This document shows, in pieces, positions 56,129-64,000 of a stretch of 64,000 nt of DNA (position 1 is the first letter of the stretch; each line of letters begins with the position of its first letter). Under the pieces are notes generated by a model. It saw nothing but the letters and a program-made list of their open reading frames with translations. It searched no databases and was not told the origin of the DNA. The stretch comes from Pseudomonas benzenivorans (GTDB lineage: Bacteria > Pseudomonadota > Gammaproteobacteria > Pseudomonadales > Pseudomonadaceae). Position numbers and translations under genes: made by a program. Location: contig NZ_FNCT01000004.1 of NCBI RefSeq assembly GCF_900100495.1, positions 1 through 64,000 of the forward strand, given 5' to 3'.

Positions 56129-56267
56129 GAGTCTGTTTACGATCTTGCGAGCTAGAGCCATGCAAGGCAAAAGCAGGCGAGGACGCGGAGTTTACGAGCT
56201 GTAAATGAGCATCCGAGCCTGCTTTTAACGCAGCAGGGCCGACGCGCAGCAGATCGTAAGCAGGCTC
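56129..56267. mobile_element. Palindromic element B between permease and ALDH genes
   Basis: Ends GAGTCTGTTTACGATCT (56129-56145) and 56251-56267 pair with two mismatches. Inner arms AAAGCAGGC/GCCTGCTTT pair. The core 56185-56210 (minus strand GCTCATTTACAGCTCGTAAAC) is almost the same as in element A, but both sets of arms differ. It abuts the ALDH stop codon (56270-56268). 139 bp. Confidence 0.8.
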
Positions 56268-57761
56268 TTAGGTGCGCAGCTGGAACCAGGTAGTTTTCAG
56301 CAGGCTGTACTTGTCGAAGGCATGCAGCGACAGGTCGCGGCCGAAGCCCGATTGCTTGCAGCCGCCGAACGGCACGCAGACGTCCAGGGCATCCACGGTA
56401 TTCACCGACACGCTGCCGGCGCGCAGGCGGCGGGCCACGCGGTGGGCGCGATTGAGGTCGTCGGTCCACAGCGAGGCGGCCAGGCCGTACAGGCTGTCGT
56501 TGGCCAGGGCGATGGCCTGCTCTTCGCTGTCGAAGGGCAGCACCGCCAGCACCGGGCCGAACACTTCTTCGCGGGCCAGCTGCATAGCCGGGCTGACGCC
56601 GGTAAAGGTGGTCGGCTGGATAAAGTTGTCCGAGCCGCCCACCGACAGGCGCTGGCCACCGCAGACCAGGGTGGCGCCCTGGCCCTGCGCCCGGTCGATA
56701 AAGCCCATGATGCGTTCGGCCTGGCGCGAGTCGACGATGGCGCCGGCGCGGCTGGCCGGGTTCAGCGGATCGCCGGGTTGCCACTCTCGCGCCTTGGCGA
56801 TTAGGCGCTGGACGAACTCATCGTGGACCCTGCGCTCGACCAGCAGGCGCGAGTTGGCCGAGCACACCTCGCCCTGGTTGAAGAAGATCGCGAAGGCGGC
56901 CTTTTCCGCGGCCAGGTCGAGGTCCTGGCAGTCGGCGAACACCAGGTTGGCGCTCTTGCCGCCGCACTCCAGCCAGACCTGCTTGAGGTTGGACTGCGCG
57001 GCGTAGGCCATAAAGCATTTGCCCACCTCGGTGGAGCCGGTGAAGGCCAGGCAATCCACGTCCATATGCAGGCCGAGGGCCTTGCCGGCACTTTCGCCGA
57101 GGCCCGGCAGCACGTTCAGCACCCCGGCCGGCAGGCCGGCCTCCAGGGCCAGCTGACCCAGGCGCAGGGCGGAGAAGGGCGACTGCTCGGCGGGCTTGAG
57201 CACCACCGAGTTGCCGGCGGCCAGGGCCGGGGACAGCTTCCAGGCGGCCAGGTCCAGCGGGAAGTTCCACGGCACCACCGCGCCGATCACCCCCAGGGGT
57301 TCGCGGCTGATGGTGGCCAGGGCGTCGCTGGCGGTCGGGGCGATCTGGTCGTAGCGCTTGTCCAGGGCTTCGGCGTACCAGGCGAAGACGTTGGCCGCGC
57401 CGGGCACATCGATGGTGTAGGCGTCCATTACCGGTTTGCCCATGTTCAGCGAGTCGAGCAGGGCCAGCTCCTCGCGGTTGGCCATGATCAGTTCGGCCAG
57501 GCGCAGCAATACCTGCTTGCGCTCGCGCGGCGCCATGCGCGCCCAGGGGCCCTGCTCGAAGGCCTGGCGGGCGCTGGCCACCGCGGCATCGACATCCGCC
57601 GCGTCGCAAGCGGCGACCTCGGCCAGCAACTGGTTGTTGGCCGGGTTGATGGAAGCGAAGGTCGCGCCGCTCTGTGCCGGGCGCAACTGGCCGTCGATCA
57701 GTGCCTGGCTGATAAAACCTTGTTCGGCCGCACGCCGTTGCCAATCGCTGTGCTGCAACAT
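56268..57761 (-). CDS. Aldehyde dehydrogenase (gamma-aminobutyraldehyde type)
   Basis: 497 residues from ATG 57761. NAD site VIGAVVPWNFPLDL and GSTEVGK; catalytic Glu in WLECGGKSANLV and Cys in FNQGEVCSANSRLL. The sequence is closest by eye to PuuC/KauB-type gamma-(glutamyl)aminobutyraldehyde dehydrogenases of polyamine breakdown. It stands upstream of the permease and aminotransferase genes and divergent from a LysR regulator. Confidence 0.87.
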   Translation of the reverse strand: MLQHSDWQRRAAEQGFISQALIDGQLRPAQSGATFASINPANNQLLAEVAACDAADVDAAVASARQAFEQGPWARMAPRERKQVLLRLAELIMANREELALLDSLNMGKPVMDAYTIDVPGAANVFAWYAEALDKRYDQIAPTASDALATISREPLGVIGAVVPWNFPLDLAAWKLSPALAAGNSVVLKPAEQSPFSALRLGQLALEAGLPAGVLNVLPGLGESAGKALGLHMDVDCLAFTGSTEVGKCFMAYAAQSNLKQVWLECGGKSANLVFADCQDLDLAAEKAAFAIFFNQGEVCSANSRLLVERRVHDEFVQRLIAKAREWQPGDPLNPASRAGAIVDSRQAERIMGFIDRAQGQGATLVCGGQRLSVGGSDNFIQPTTFTGVSPAMQLAREEVFGPVLAVLPFDSEEQAIALANDSLYGLAASLWTDDLNRAHRVARRLRAGSVSVNTVDALDVCVPFGGCKQSGFGRDLSLHAFDKYSLLKTTWFQLRT

Positions 57762-57967
57762 CGCCTCTATCCTCATACCGGGTGCCGCAAGCGGCTTCTC
57801 GTGGTTGTCGAGGCGATGGTGGCGCAGGCCGGGCCCAAGGAAAATTAGTAAATATATGCTCGCAGGCCATGAAAAAACTGGGCAGGTGCGAAGCCCCGGC
57901 TGGGGTATGTTGGACGTCGCAAGTCAATGACAAGACGGCCTGCCAGGGCCGCAAGAAGAGGTACGCC

Positions 57968-58882
57968 ATGGCCGCCTACACCCTGCGCCAGCTCAAGTAT
58001 TTCGTCACCACAGTGGAGTGCGGCAGCGTGGCCGAGGCGTCGCGCAAGCTGTATATCGCCCAGCCGTCGATCTCCACGGCGATCAAGGGCCTGGAGGAGA
58101 GCTTCGGTCTGCAGCTGTTCATCCGCCATCACGCCCAGGGCGTGTCGCTGACGCCTGGCGGCGCGCGCTTCTACAAGAAGGCCCAGGAGCTGCTGCGCAT
58201 GGCCCGCGAGTTCGAGCAGAACGCCCTGGCCGACAACGACGTGGTGGCCGGGCAGATCGACATCGGCTGCTTCGAGACCGTGGCGCCGCTCTACCTGCCG
58301 CGCCTGATCGCCGGCTTCAATGCACTCTACCCCGGGGTGGAAATCCGCATCCGCGACGGCGAGCAGCAGGAGCTGGTGCAGGGCCTGACCGCCGGGCGCT
58401 TCGACCTGGCGATCCTCTACGACCACGACCTGGATGCGACCATCGACAGCGAGGCGCTGATGCCGGCGCAGAAACCCTATGCGCTGCTGCCCGAAGGCCA
58501 CCGCTTTACCGGCCAGGCCCAGGTGTCGCTGCGCGATCTGTGCCTGGAACCGATGATCCTGCTCGACGTGCAGCCGAGCCGCACCTATTTCGTCAGCCTG
58601 TTCGAGGAGCTGGGTCTGACGCCGAATATCGTCTTCAGCTCGCCGTCCATCGAGATGGTCCGCGGCATGGTCGGTCAGGGCTTCGGCTTCTCCCTGCTGG
58701 TGACCCGCCCGCACTCGGAATGCACCTACGACGGCAAGAAGGTGGTGGCGCTAGAGATCGTCGAATCGGTGAGCAGCTCCGGGCTGGTCGCCGCCTGGCT
58801 GAAACGCGCGCCGCTGACCAAGCCGGCGCAGCTGTTCGTCGAGTTCGGCAAGGCGCAACTGGGCGTGACGGGCTCGGCATAA
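57968..58882 (+). CDS. LysR-family transcriptional regulator
   Basis: 304 residues from ATG 57968, with AGAGGT upstream. Winged HTH (about 4-62; LRQLKYFVTTVECGSVAEASRKLYIAQPSISTAIKGLEE), then the LysR effector domain. Divergent from the ALDH gene, with about 206 bp between them, it probably controls the amine degradation genes. Confidence 0.87.
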   Translation: MAAYTLRQLKYFVTTVECGSVAEASRKLYIAQPSISTAIKGLEESFGLQLFIRHHAQGVSLTPGGARFYKKAQELLRMAREFEQNALADNDVVAGQIDIGCFETVAPLYLPRLIAGFNALYPGVEIRIRDGEQQELVQGLTAGRFDLAILYDHDLDATIDSEALMPAQKPYALLPEGHRFTGQAQVSLRDLCLEPMILLDVQPSRTYFVSLFEELGLTPNIVFSSPSIEMVRGMVGQGFGFSLLVTRPHSECTYDGKKVVALEIVESVSSSGLVAAWLKRAPLTKPAQLFVEFGKAQLGVTGSA

Positions 58883-59052
58883 GGCCGAGCCGAGCGCCGC
58901 GGTCGAGCGGCGCCGATCCCGCCGGATCACCCACCAAGCCCCCGGTGTCCTCTGGAAAACCACCTATGCTTGCTTGGACCGTCGGTCTGTAGCAGGCGGC
59001 GGTCATCCTGCCCCAGCGTTCAGCCCCGCTTTCCTTTGCCAGGAGAAGCGCC

Positions 59053-60435
59053 ATGCCCAGTTGTCGTCGTTTCAGCACAGTCCTGCTTGCCTGGCTGGTC
59101 CTGGTCGGATGGCCGGACCGGGACGCCCACTCCGCCGTGGAGACCGCGCCCGCAACGGCGGGGGTGTCTGCCGCCACTGATCAGGTCGAACCGGTGTTCC
59201 GCCCGGAGGAACTCGACCAGATGCTGGCGCCGCTGGCGCTGTATCCAGACTCCCTGCTGGCCCAGGTGCTGATGGCCTCGACCTACCCCGGCAATGTCGC
59301 CGACGCCGTGACCTGGTCCAAGGCGCATCCGGACGCCAGCGGCGACGACGCCGTGCGCCAGGTGGCGGACCAGCCCTGGGACCCGAGCGTGCAGTCGCTG
59401 GTCGCCTTCCCGGCAGTGCTGGTCACCCTGGGCCAGGATCCAGCCTGGGTGCAGCGTGTCGGCGATGCCTTCCTCGCCCAGCCCGACGCGGTGATGGACT
59501 CGGTGCAGCGCCTGCGTCGCCAGGCACAGGCCGCCGGCAACCTCGAATCCAACGAGCAACAAACGGTCAGCGTGCAGCCTGCGGCACCGGCCAGCACGAC
59601 CACGGTGGTGCAACCGGCCGCCAGTCAGACCATCATCATCGAGCCGGCCGATCCGCAGGTCATCTACGTGCCCAGCTACAACCCGACCGTGGTCTATGGC
59701 AGCTGGCCCTACCCGGCCTATCCGCCGGCGTATTACCCGCCGCCACCGGGCTCCTACTTCGGCTCCGCGCTGGTCGCCGGCCTGGGTTTCGCCGCCGGCG
59801 TGGCGATCGTCGATTCGCTGTGGGGCGACTGCAATTGGGGCCACGGCGACGTCGACATCGACGTCAACCGCTACAACAACATCAATAGCAACCGGCAGAT
59901 CAACGCCAACCAGAACAAGTGGCAGCACAACGCGGTCAATCGCAACGGCGTGCCCTACCGCGACCGTGCCAGCCGCGAGCAGTACGGCCAGCGCCTGGCC
60001 GGCAGCGAACAGCGCGATGCCCTGCGCGGCCGCGATCCGGCGCGCAGCGCCGAGCGCGAACGCGCTCGCCAGAGCCTGAGCCAGCGCGGCATCGAGGCCC
60101 CGGCCACCAGCAACCGCGAGGCGCGCGATCGGGCCCAGCGGGCCGACCGCGATCTGCGCAACCAGCCGCAGCGCGCCCAGGCCGGTACCCAGCCGCGCCA
60201 GCGGGCGCAAAGCAGCTCGCAAGCTCGCCAGCAGGCCCGTCAGCAGCACGCCAGCACACCGAGGACGCGCAACAATGCCTTCGCCGATGCCCGCAATCCC
60301 GCGCAGTCACGCGTCAATACCAGCCGCGGCGCAACCAGTCGTGCCACCGCCAGCCGGCCGCGGGCGGAGCGCAGCAGCCGGCCGGTGCAGCGGCCTGTCC
60401 GCTCATCATCCCGAGGTGGCGCCCGTCGGCGCTGA
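59053..60435 (+). CDS. DUF3300 secreted protein
   Basis: 460 residues, AGGAG upstream of ATG 59053. A Sec-type leader (about 1-28), then a conserved domain (PEELDQMLAPLALYPDSLLAQVLMASTYP, ADQPWDPSVQSLVAFPAVL, PQVIYVPSYNPTVVYG), a membrane-like segment YFGSALVAGLGFAAGVAIVD, and an Arg/Gln/Ser-rich low-complexity tail (about 300-460). The family is DUF3300. Paired with DUF2950 11 bp downstream. Function unknown. Confidence 0.85.
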   Translation: MPSCRRFSTVLLAWLVLVGWPDRDAHSAVETAPATAGVSAATDQVEPVFRPEELDQMLAPLALYPDSLLAQVLMASTYPGNVADAVTWSKAHPDASGDDAVRQVADQPWDPSVQSLVAFPAVLVTLGQDPAWVQRVGDAFLAQPDAVMDSVQRLRRQAQAAGNLESNEQQTVSVQPAAPASTTTVVQPAASQTIIIEPADPQVIYVPSYNPTVVYGSWPYPAYPPAYYPPPPGSYFGSALVAGLGFAAGVAIVDSLWGDCNWGHGDVDIDVNRYNNINSNRQINANQNKWQHNAVNRNGVPYRDRASREQYGQRLAGSEQRDALRGRDPARSAERERARQSLSQRGIEAPATSNREARDRAQRADRDLRNQPQRAQAGTQPRQRAQSSSQARQQARQQHASTPRTRNNAFADARNPAQSRVNTSRGATSRATASRPRAERSSRPVQRPVRSSSRGGARRR

Positions 60436-60446
60436 GGAGGCTCGCC

Positions 60447-61337
60447 ATGAATGCCCTGTGCCGAATGTTGCTTGCCGCGCTGCTGACCTTGCCGACGCTG
60501 GACGCCCGCGCCCAGCAGGCCTTTGCCAACCCGGATAGCGCCGCCGAGGCGCTGATCGTCGCGCTGGGCAGCGAAAAGGGCGACCCCGTGCGCCTCGCCG
60601 CGCTGCTCGGTGACGACTGGCAAACCTATATTCCGACCGACAACATCGAGCGCAAGGATGTCGACGCCTTCCTCGCCCTCTACCGCGAGAAACATGTGAT
60701 CCAGCCCGCTGCGCCAGGACGCGCGCAGCTGGTGGTCGGCAACACGCCGTTGACCTTCCCCCTGCCGCTGATCCAGGGCGAGGACGGCTGGCGCTTCGAC
60801 ACCAAGGCCGGCGGCGAAGAGATCCGCGCGCGGCGGATCGGTCGCAACGAGCTGGCCACCATCCAGTCGGTGCGGGCCTACCACGATGCGCAGATGGACT
60901 ACGCCGAGGTCGACCGCGACGGCGACGGCGTGCTCGAGTACGCGCAGCGATTCATGAGCAGCGACGGCCAGTACGATGGGCTGTACTGGCCCGAGGAACC
61001 GGGCATCGAGGAAAGCCCGCTCGGCCCGCTGTTCGGCGACGACCTGCCGGACGGCGTGTGGCACGGCTATCGCTACCGCATCCTCGACGGCCAGGGCCAG
61101 TCGGCGCCCGGCGGCGCTTACGGCTACAAGCTCGGCGACAACATGGCCCGCGGTTTCGCCCTGATCGCCTGGCCGGCCGAGTATGGCGACAGCGGCGTGA
61201 TGAGTTTCATGATCAGCCACGACGGCCAGGTGTTCGAGAGCGATATCGGCCCGGACGGAGACAAGCAGGCCAGGGCCATGACCCTGTTCGATCCGGACAG
61301 CGGCTGGCATGAGGTCGAGGAGCCGGCGGCGCCCTGA
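60447..61337 (+). CDS. DUF2950 secreted protein
   Basis: 296 residues from ATG 60447 with GAGGAGG upstream. Sec leader (ending ARAQ). FANPDSAAEALIVAL, GWRFDTKAGGEEIRARRIGRNELATI, YAQRFMSSDGQYDGLYWPEE and GYKLGDNMARGFALIAWPAEYGDSGVMSF fit DUF2950. DUF3300 and DUF2950 often form a pair. Periplasmic; role unknown. Confidence 0.85.
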   Translation: MNALCRMLLAALLTLPTLDARAQQAFANPDSAAEALIVALGSEKGDPVRLAALLGDDWQTYIPTDNIERKDVDAFLALYREKHVIQPAAPGRAQLVVGNTPLTFPLPLIQGEDGWRFDTKAGGEEIRARRIGRNELATIQSVRAYHDAQMDYAEVDRDGDGVLEYAQRFMSSDGQYDGLYWPEEPGIEESPLGPLFGDDLPDGVWHGYRYRILDGQGQSAPGGAYGYKLGDNMARGFALIAWPAEYGDSGVMSFMISHDGQVFESDIGPDGDKQARAMTLFDPDSGWHEVEEPAAP

Positions 61338-61491
61338 CGCCGGGCAAACCCGCGACGGCAGGCGGGCGACAACCCAGGCCGCGCTTGGGTCACGGTAGGA
61401 GAATGGCCCTGCCCAGGCTAACTGTTGCAACTCGCTTTGGTGAGGGGCGGGCCGCGCTACCTTGGCGCGCAACCCATGCTCGGGACATGGC

Positions 61492-61532
61492 AAAAAAAGC
61501 CCGCCAACCGGCCGTGAAGCCGGCGGGCGGGC
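61492..61532 (-). terminator. Terminator of the argE-type operon
   Basis: On the minus strand GCCCGCCCGCCGGC pairs with GCCGGTTGGCGGGC (two mismatches), followed by TTTTTTT. It lies 11 bases after the deacetylase stop codon. Confidence 0.75.
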
Positions 61533-61542
61533 CAAGGGTGAC

Positions 61543-62700
61543 TCAGGCGTGCTCCCGCAGCCAGTCGGCCAGGCGCACCAACATGGCGTCGCAGCCATCG
61601 AGTTGCTGCTGGCTGACGAACTCGTCCGGTTTGTGGCCCTGCGCCATGCTGCCGGGGCCGCAGATCACCGTGGCGATACCGGCCTGGTGGAACAGGCCGC
61701 CCTCGGTGCCGAAGGCCACGGTGGCGAAGTCACGGCTGCCGGCTAGCAGCGCCAGCAGTTCGGCCGCCTCGCTGTGCGGCTCGGTGGCCAGGCCGGGGTA
61801 GGCCGACAGGGGTTGGAGGTCGATGGCGCTGCTGGCGCTACACGCGCGCATCCGCGGCAGCAATTCAGTTTCGGCGTACGCGCGCAGTTCCTCGGCGACC
61901 TGCTGCGGGTCGTCGCTGGGCAGGGCGCGTACCTCGAAGTCGAACTGGCACTCGGCCGGCACTATGTTGAGCGCCCGGCCGCCCTGGATCAGCCCGGTTT
62001 GTACGGTGGAGTAGGGCGGGTCGAAGCGCGCATCCTGGCGTTCGAGCGCAGTCAGGCGTTGGCCGATCTCGCCGAGCCGGTTGATCAGCCTGGCGGCGTA
62101 TTCGATGGCATTCACCCCTTGCGGCGCATAGGCCGAGTGGCAGGCCGCACCCTGCACCTGGCAGCGCATGGCCAGCTTGCCCTTGTGCCCGAGCACCGGC
62201 TTGAGCTCGGTGGGTTCACCGATAATGCACAGCGCAGGCGGGTTAGGCCGTTGCTGGAGTTTGCTCAGCAGCGAACGCACGCCCAGGCAGCCGACTTCCT
62301 CGTCGTAGGAAAATGCCAGATGCAGCGGCAGGCGCAACGGCTGTGCGAGAAAGCGCGGCACGGCGGCCAGCACGCAGGCGATAAAACCCTTCATGTCCGC
62401 CGTGCCGCGGCCGTACAGCTTGCCGTCCCGTTCGCTGAGGGCGAAGGGCGGCACTGTCCAGGCCTGGCCGTCGGTCGGCACCACGTCGCTATGCCCGGAC
62501 AGCAGCACGCCGCCGCGGTCACTCGGGCCGATGCTGGCGTACAGATTGGCCTTGCTGCGCTCGGCGTTGTAGTCCAGCTCGCAGGCCACGCCCAGGCCCT
62601 GCAGGTAGTCGCGGACGAATTCGATCAGGGCCAGGTTGGAGTTGCGGCTGACGGTGGGAAAGGCCACCAGTCGGGCCAAGAGATCGCGGCTGCTGGGCAT
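61543..62700 (-). CDS. argE: Acetylornithine deacetylase (ArgE type)
   Basis: 385 residues from ATG 62700. M20 metallopeptidase with LLSGHSDVVPTDGQ, GTADMKGF, SYDEEVGCLGVRSLL and GEPTELKPVLGHKG; metal ligands and the catalytic Glu are in place. It hydrolyses N-acetylornithine or a related acyl-amino acid. Here it is followed upstream by DUF1028 and RidA genes rather than arginine genes, so a catabolic acylase role is possible. Confidence 0.85.
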   Translation of the reverse strand: MPSSRDLLARLVAFPTVSRNSNLALIEFVRDYLQGLGVACELDYNAERSKANLYASIGPSDRGGVLLSGHSDVVPTDGQAWTVPPFALSERDGKLYGRGTADMKGFIACVLAAVPRFLAQPLRLPLHLAFSYDEEVGCLGVRSLLSKLQQRPNPPALCIIGEPTELKPVLGHKGKLAMRCQVQGAACHSAYAPQGVNAIEYAARLINRLGEIGQRLTALERQDARFDPPYSTVQTGLIQGGRALNIVPAECQFDFEVRALPSDDPQQVAEELRAYAETELLPRMRACSASSAIDLQPLSAYPGLATEPHSEAAELLALLAGSRDFATVAFGTEGGLFHQAGIATVICGPGSMAQGHKPDEFVSQQQLDGCDAMLVRLADWLREHA

Positions 62701-62774
62701 GGGGCATGTCTCCGTGGATGGGGTGATTGGTGCGCGGGGCCGCCTCGGCCGCGCGCACCGATCGGAATGACTCG

Positions 62775-63449
62775 TCACTCGTCGCCCGGCACGCCGTAGT
62801 TGGGGGCGTGGGTCGGGTCGAGGGCGCGGATCACGTAGTCCTGCATCTGCGGTCGGTAGGCCTGCCAGAGCTTGTCCAGCTCGCCGATGGGATCCCGTTC
62901 GGCCCAGTCCACGCGCAGGTCGACCAGCGGCCAGGTGAGGTCGTCGACCACCTCGAGCGCCGCCGAGTGCACCGGGCCGGCCTCGCCGCCGGCGGTCATG
63001 GCCGCGTGCATGGCCGCCAGCAGGCGCTCGGCGAGCAGGCCGGTGGTCTGTTCGAAGGCCTCGATCATGGCCGCGATCACCGTTGGCGAGGCCAGCAGGT
63101 TGCCGGCCGCCACGCATTGCTCGCCGGCCAGGGCGTTGTGCCGCCCCAGCGCCTCGCTGCCGGAGAACAGCGCGCTGCGGCCCTGGCTGTCGAGCAGCGC
63201 GACCTGGCGGTACTGGCTGTAGCCGTTACGGCTGAGCGCCAGGTCCAGCGCTGCCGGCGGTTCCAGGCCGGCTTCCAGGGCGTCGAGAATCTGCGGGCCG
63301 AGGGCCGGCAGGGTGATGTTCTGGCTGGCCACCGCACCGACCCCGGCGCGCAGCCAGGGGCAGCGGGCACCGACGGCGATGCTCGAGGAGCTGATGGCGA
63401 TGCCCAGCTGGCCGGTCTCGGCGCAGCGGCCGACGATGGAAAAGGTCAT
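62775..63449 (-). CDS. DUF1028 (Ntn-hydrolase-like) protein
   Basis: 224 residues; MTFSIVGRCAETGQLGIAISSSSIAVGARCPWLRAGVGAVASQ is the DUF1028 signature; the family has an Ntn-hydrolase-like fold. It lies between RidA and ArgE-type genes, all on the minus strand with short gaps (74 and 10 bp), so they probably form one operon for acyl-amino acid or cyclic imide use. Reaction unknown. Confidence 0.85.
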   Translation of the reverse strand: MTFSIVGRCAETGQLGIAISSSSIAVGARCPWLRAGVGAVASQNITLPALGPQILDALEAGLEPPAALDLALSRNGYSQYRQVALLDSQGRSALFSGSEALGRHNALAGEQCVAAGNLLASPTVIAAMIEAFEQTTGLLAERLLAAMHAAMTAGGEAGPVHSAALEVVDDLTWPLVDLRVDWAERDPIGELDKLWQAYRPQMQDYVIRALDPTHAPNYGVPGDE

Positions 63450-63459
63450 GGCGCGTTCC

Positions 63460-63891
63460 TTATGCGTGGTTCAGCTGCCAATCGTCGGGAATGACCGCGA
63501 CGACGTCGATCTCCATCAACCACTGTGGCTGCGCCAGGCCGCTGACCACCAGGCCGGTGGAGATCGGGAACACCCCCTTGAGCCATTTGCCGACCTCCTG
63601 ATAGACCGCTTCGCGGTAGCGCGGGTCGGTCAGGTAGATGGTGGTCTTGACGATATGGCTGAGGTCGCTGCCGGTTTCTTCCAGCAGTTGCTTGACGTTC
63701 TTCATCGCCTGCTCGGCCTGGGCCCGTGGGTCGCCCAGGCCGACCAGATTGCCTGCGAAATCGGTGCCGACCTGGCCGCGCAGATACACGGTGTTGCCGG
63801 CGCGCACGGCCTGGCACAGGTCGTTGTCCAGGCTCTGGTTGGGGTAGGTGGCCTTGGTGTTGAACATGCGGATGCGGGTATGGGTGGGCAT
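63460..63891 (-). CDS. RidA-family protein
   Basis: 143 residues from ATG 63891 with AAGGA upstream. RidA/YjgF signature: NTVYLRGQVGTDFAGN, QAEQAMKNVKQLLEETGSDLSHIVKTTIYLTDPRYR. These trimeric enzymes hydrolyse reactive imines/enamines. The Arg that contacts the carboxylate (in LRGQVG-type position) is present. Operon with DUF1028 and ArgE-type genes. Confidence 0.88.
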   Translation of the reverse strand: MPTHTRIRMFNTKATYPNQSLDNDLCQAVRAGNTVYLRGQVGTDFAGNLVGLGDPRAQAEQAMKNVKQLLEETGSDLSHIVKTTIYLTDPRYREAVYQEVGKWLKGVFPISTGLVVSGLAQPQWLMEIDVVAVIPDDWQLNHA

Positions 63892-63946
63892 CGACTGGCT
63901 TCCTTTATTCGGCTGCTGAAATGGGCTGTTCGGGACTGTCTTTCGC

Positions 63947-64000
63947 TCAGTCCGCGGCCTGGCGCTGCGCGGCATCGCGATAGGCGAGGTAGCTGCGCTG
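63947..64000 (-). CDS. C-terminal end of an unidentified gene (cut by window end)
   Basis: The minus strand reads RSYLAYRDAAQRQAAD and stops at TGA (63949-63947), 55 bp upstream of the RidA start. Too short to assign. It probably is the preceding gene of the same operon. Confidence 0.45.
   Translation of the reverse strand, partial: QRSYLAYRDAAQRQAAD

Noticed and set aside
1..64000. tRNA or rRNA genes
   Set aside because: No stretch with cloverleaf arms or conserved rRNA sequence was recognised by eye; a covariance-model search would settle this.

Overview
The window is high-GC DNA of a Pseudomonas-type gammaproteobacterium. The strongest evidence is a complete twelve-gene alginate operon in the canonical order algD-alg8-44-K-E-G-X-L-I-J-F-A on the minus strand (29403-45800). 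Pseudomonas-style REP hairpins in many gaps and several LysR, SDR and GGDEF/EAL genes agree with this. The species cannot be named from the sequence alone.

Layout. 1-8.9 kb is a patchwork: the 3' end of an IS4-type transposase, a secreted ClpP-like protein, an IS3 remnant, an SDR/tautomerase pair divergent from a LysR gene, a GST facing a LysR gene, an MFS/ArsR divergent pair, and a broken tyrosine recombinase. 9-17.5 kb holds a secreted PCMT-like protein paired with a membrane spermidine-synthase-like protein. It also holds a three-gene redox operon (monohaem cytochrome c, small dehydrogenase subunit, GMC flavoprotein whose C-terminus resembles the LecA lectin) and a VOC protein. 18-29.3 kb carries hemerythrin, PPK2, SulP and EamA transporters (with a decayed partial copy of the EamA gene), a GAF-GAF-GGDEF-EAL protein, a cupin, a DUF2459-like lipoprotein, an SDR and small membrane proteins. 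29.4-46.3 kb is the alginate operon and its regulatory region. 46.4-52 kb carries yaaA, a CDF metal exporter, a PIN-PhoH ATPase and moaCDE. 52.2-58.9 kb has a cationic amino-acid binding protein, then an aminotransferase, an APC permease and an aldehyde dehydrogenase with a LysR gene, which look like an amine/polyamine degradation unit. 59-61.3 kb is a DUF3300/DUF2950 pair. 61.5-64 kb is argE-type deacetylase, DUF1028 and RidA genes, and the last codons of one more gene.

The most unusual structure is non-coding. Several 140-180 bp elements have long inverted-repeat ends. Four of them (38677-38822, 50320-50499, 51767-51929, 56129-56267) fold along most of their length into imperfect palindromes. 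Two share nearly the same core but carry different, internally matched arms. One lies inside the 5' end of algG and adds 48 in-frame codons ahead of the signal peptide. Another begins at the stop codon of moaE. The second notable item is the GMC dehydrogenase-LecA fusion. The alginate genes otherwise look intact, with recognisable catalytic motifs and an AlgR-type site upstream of algD.
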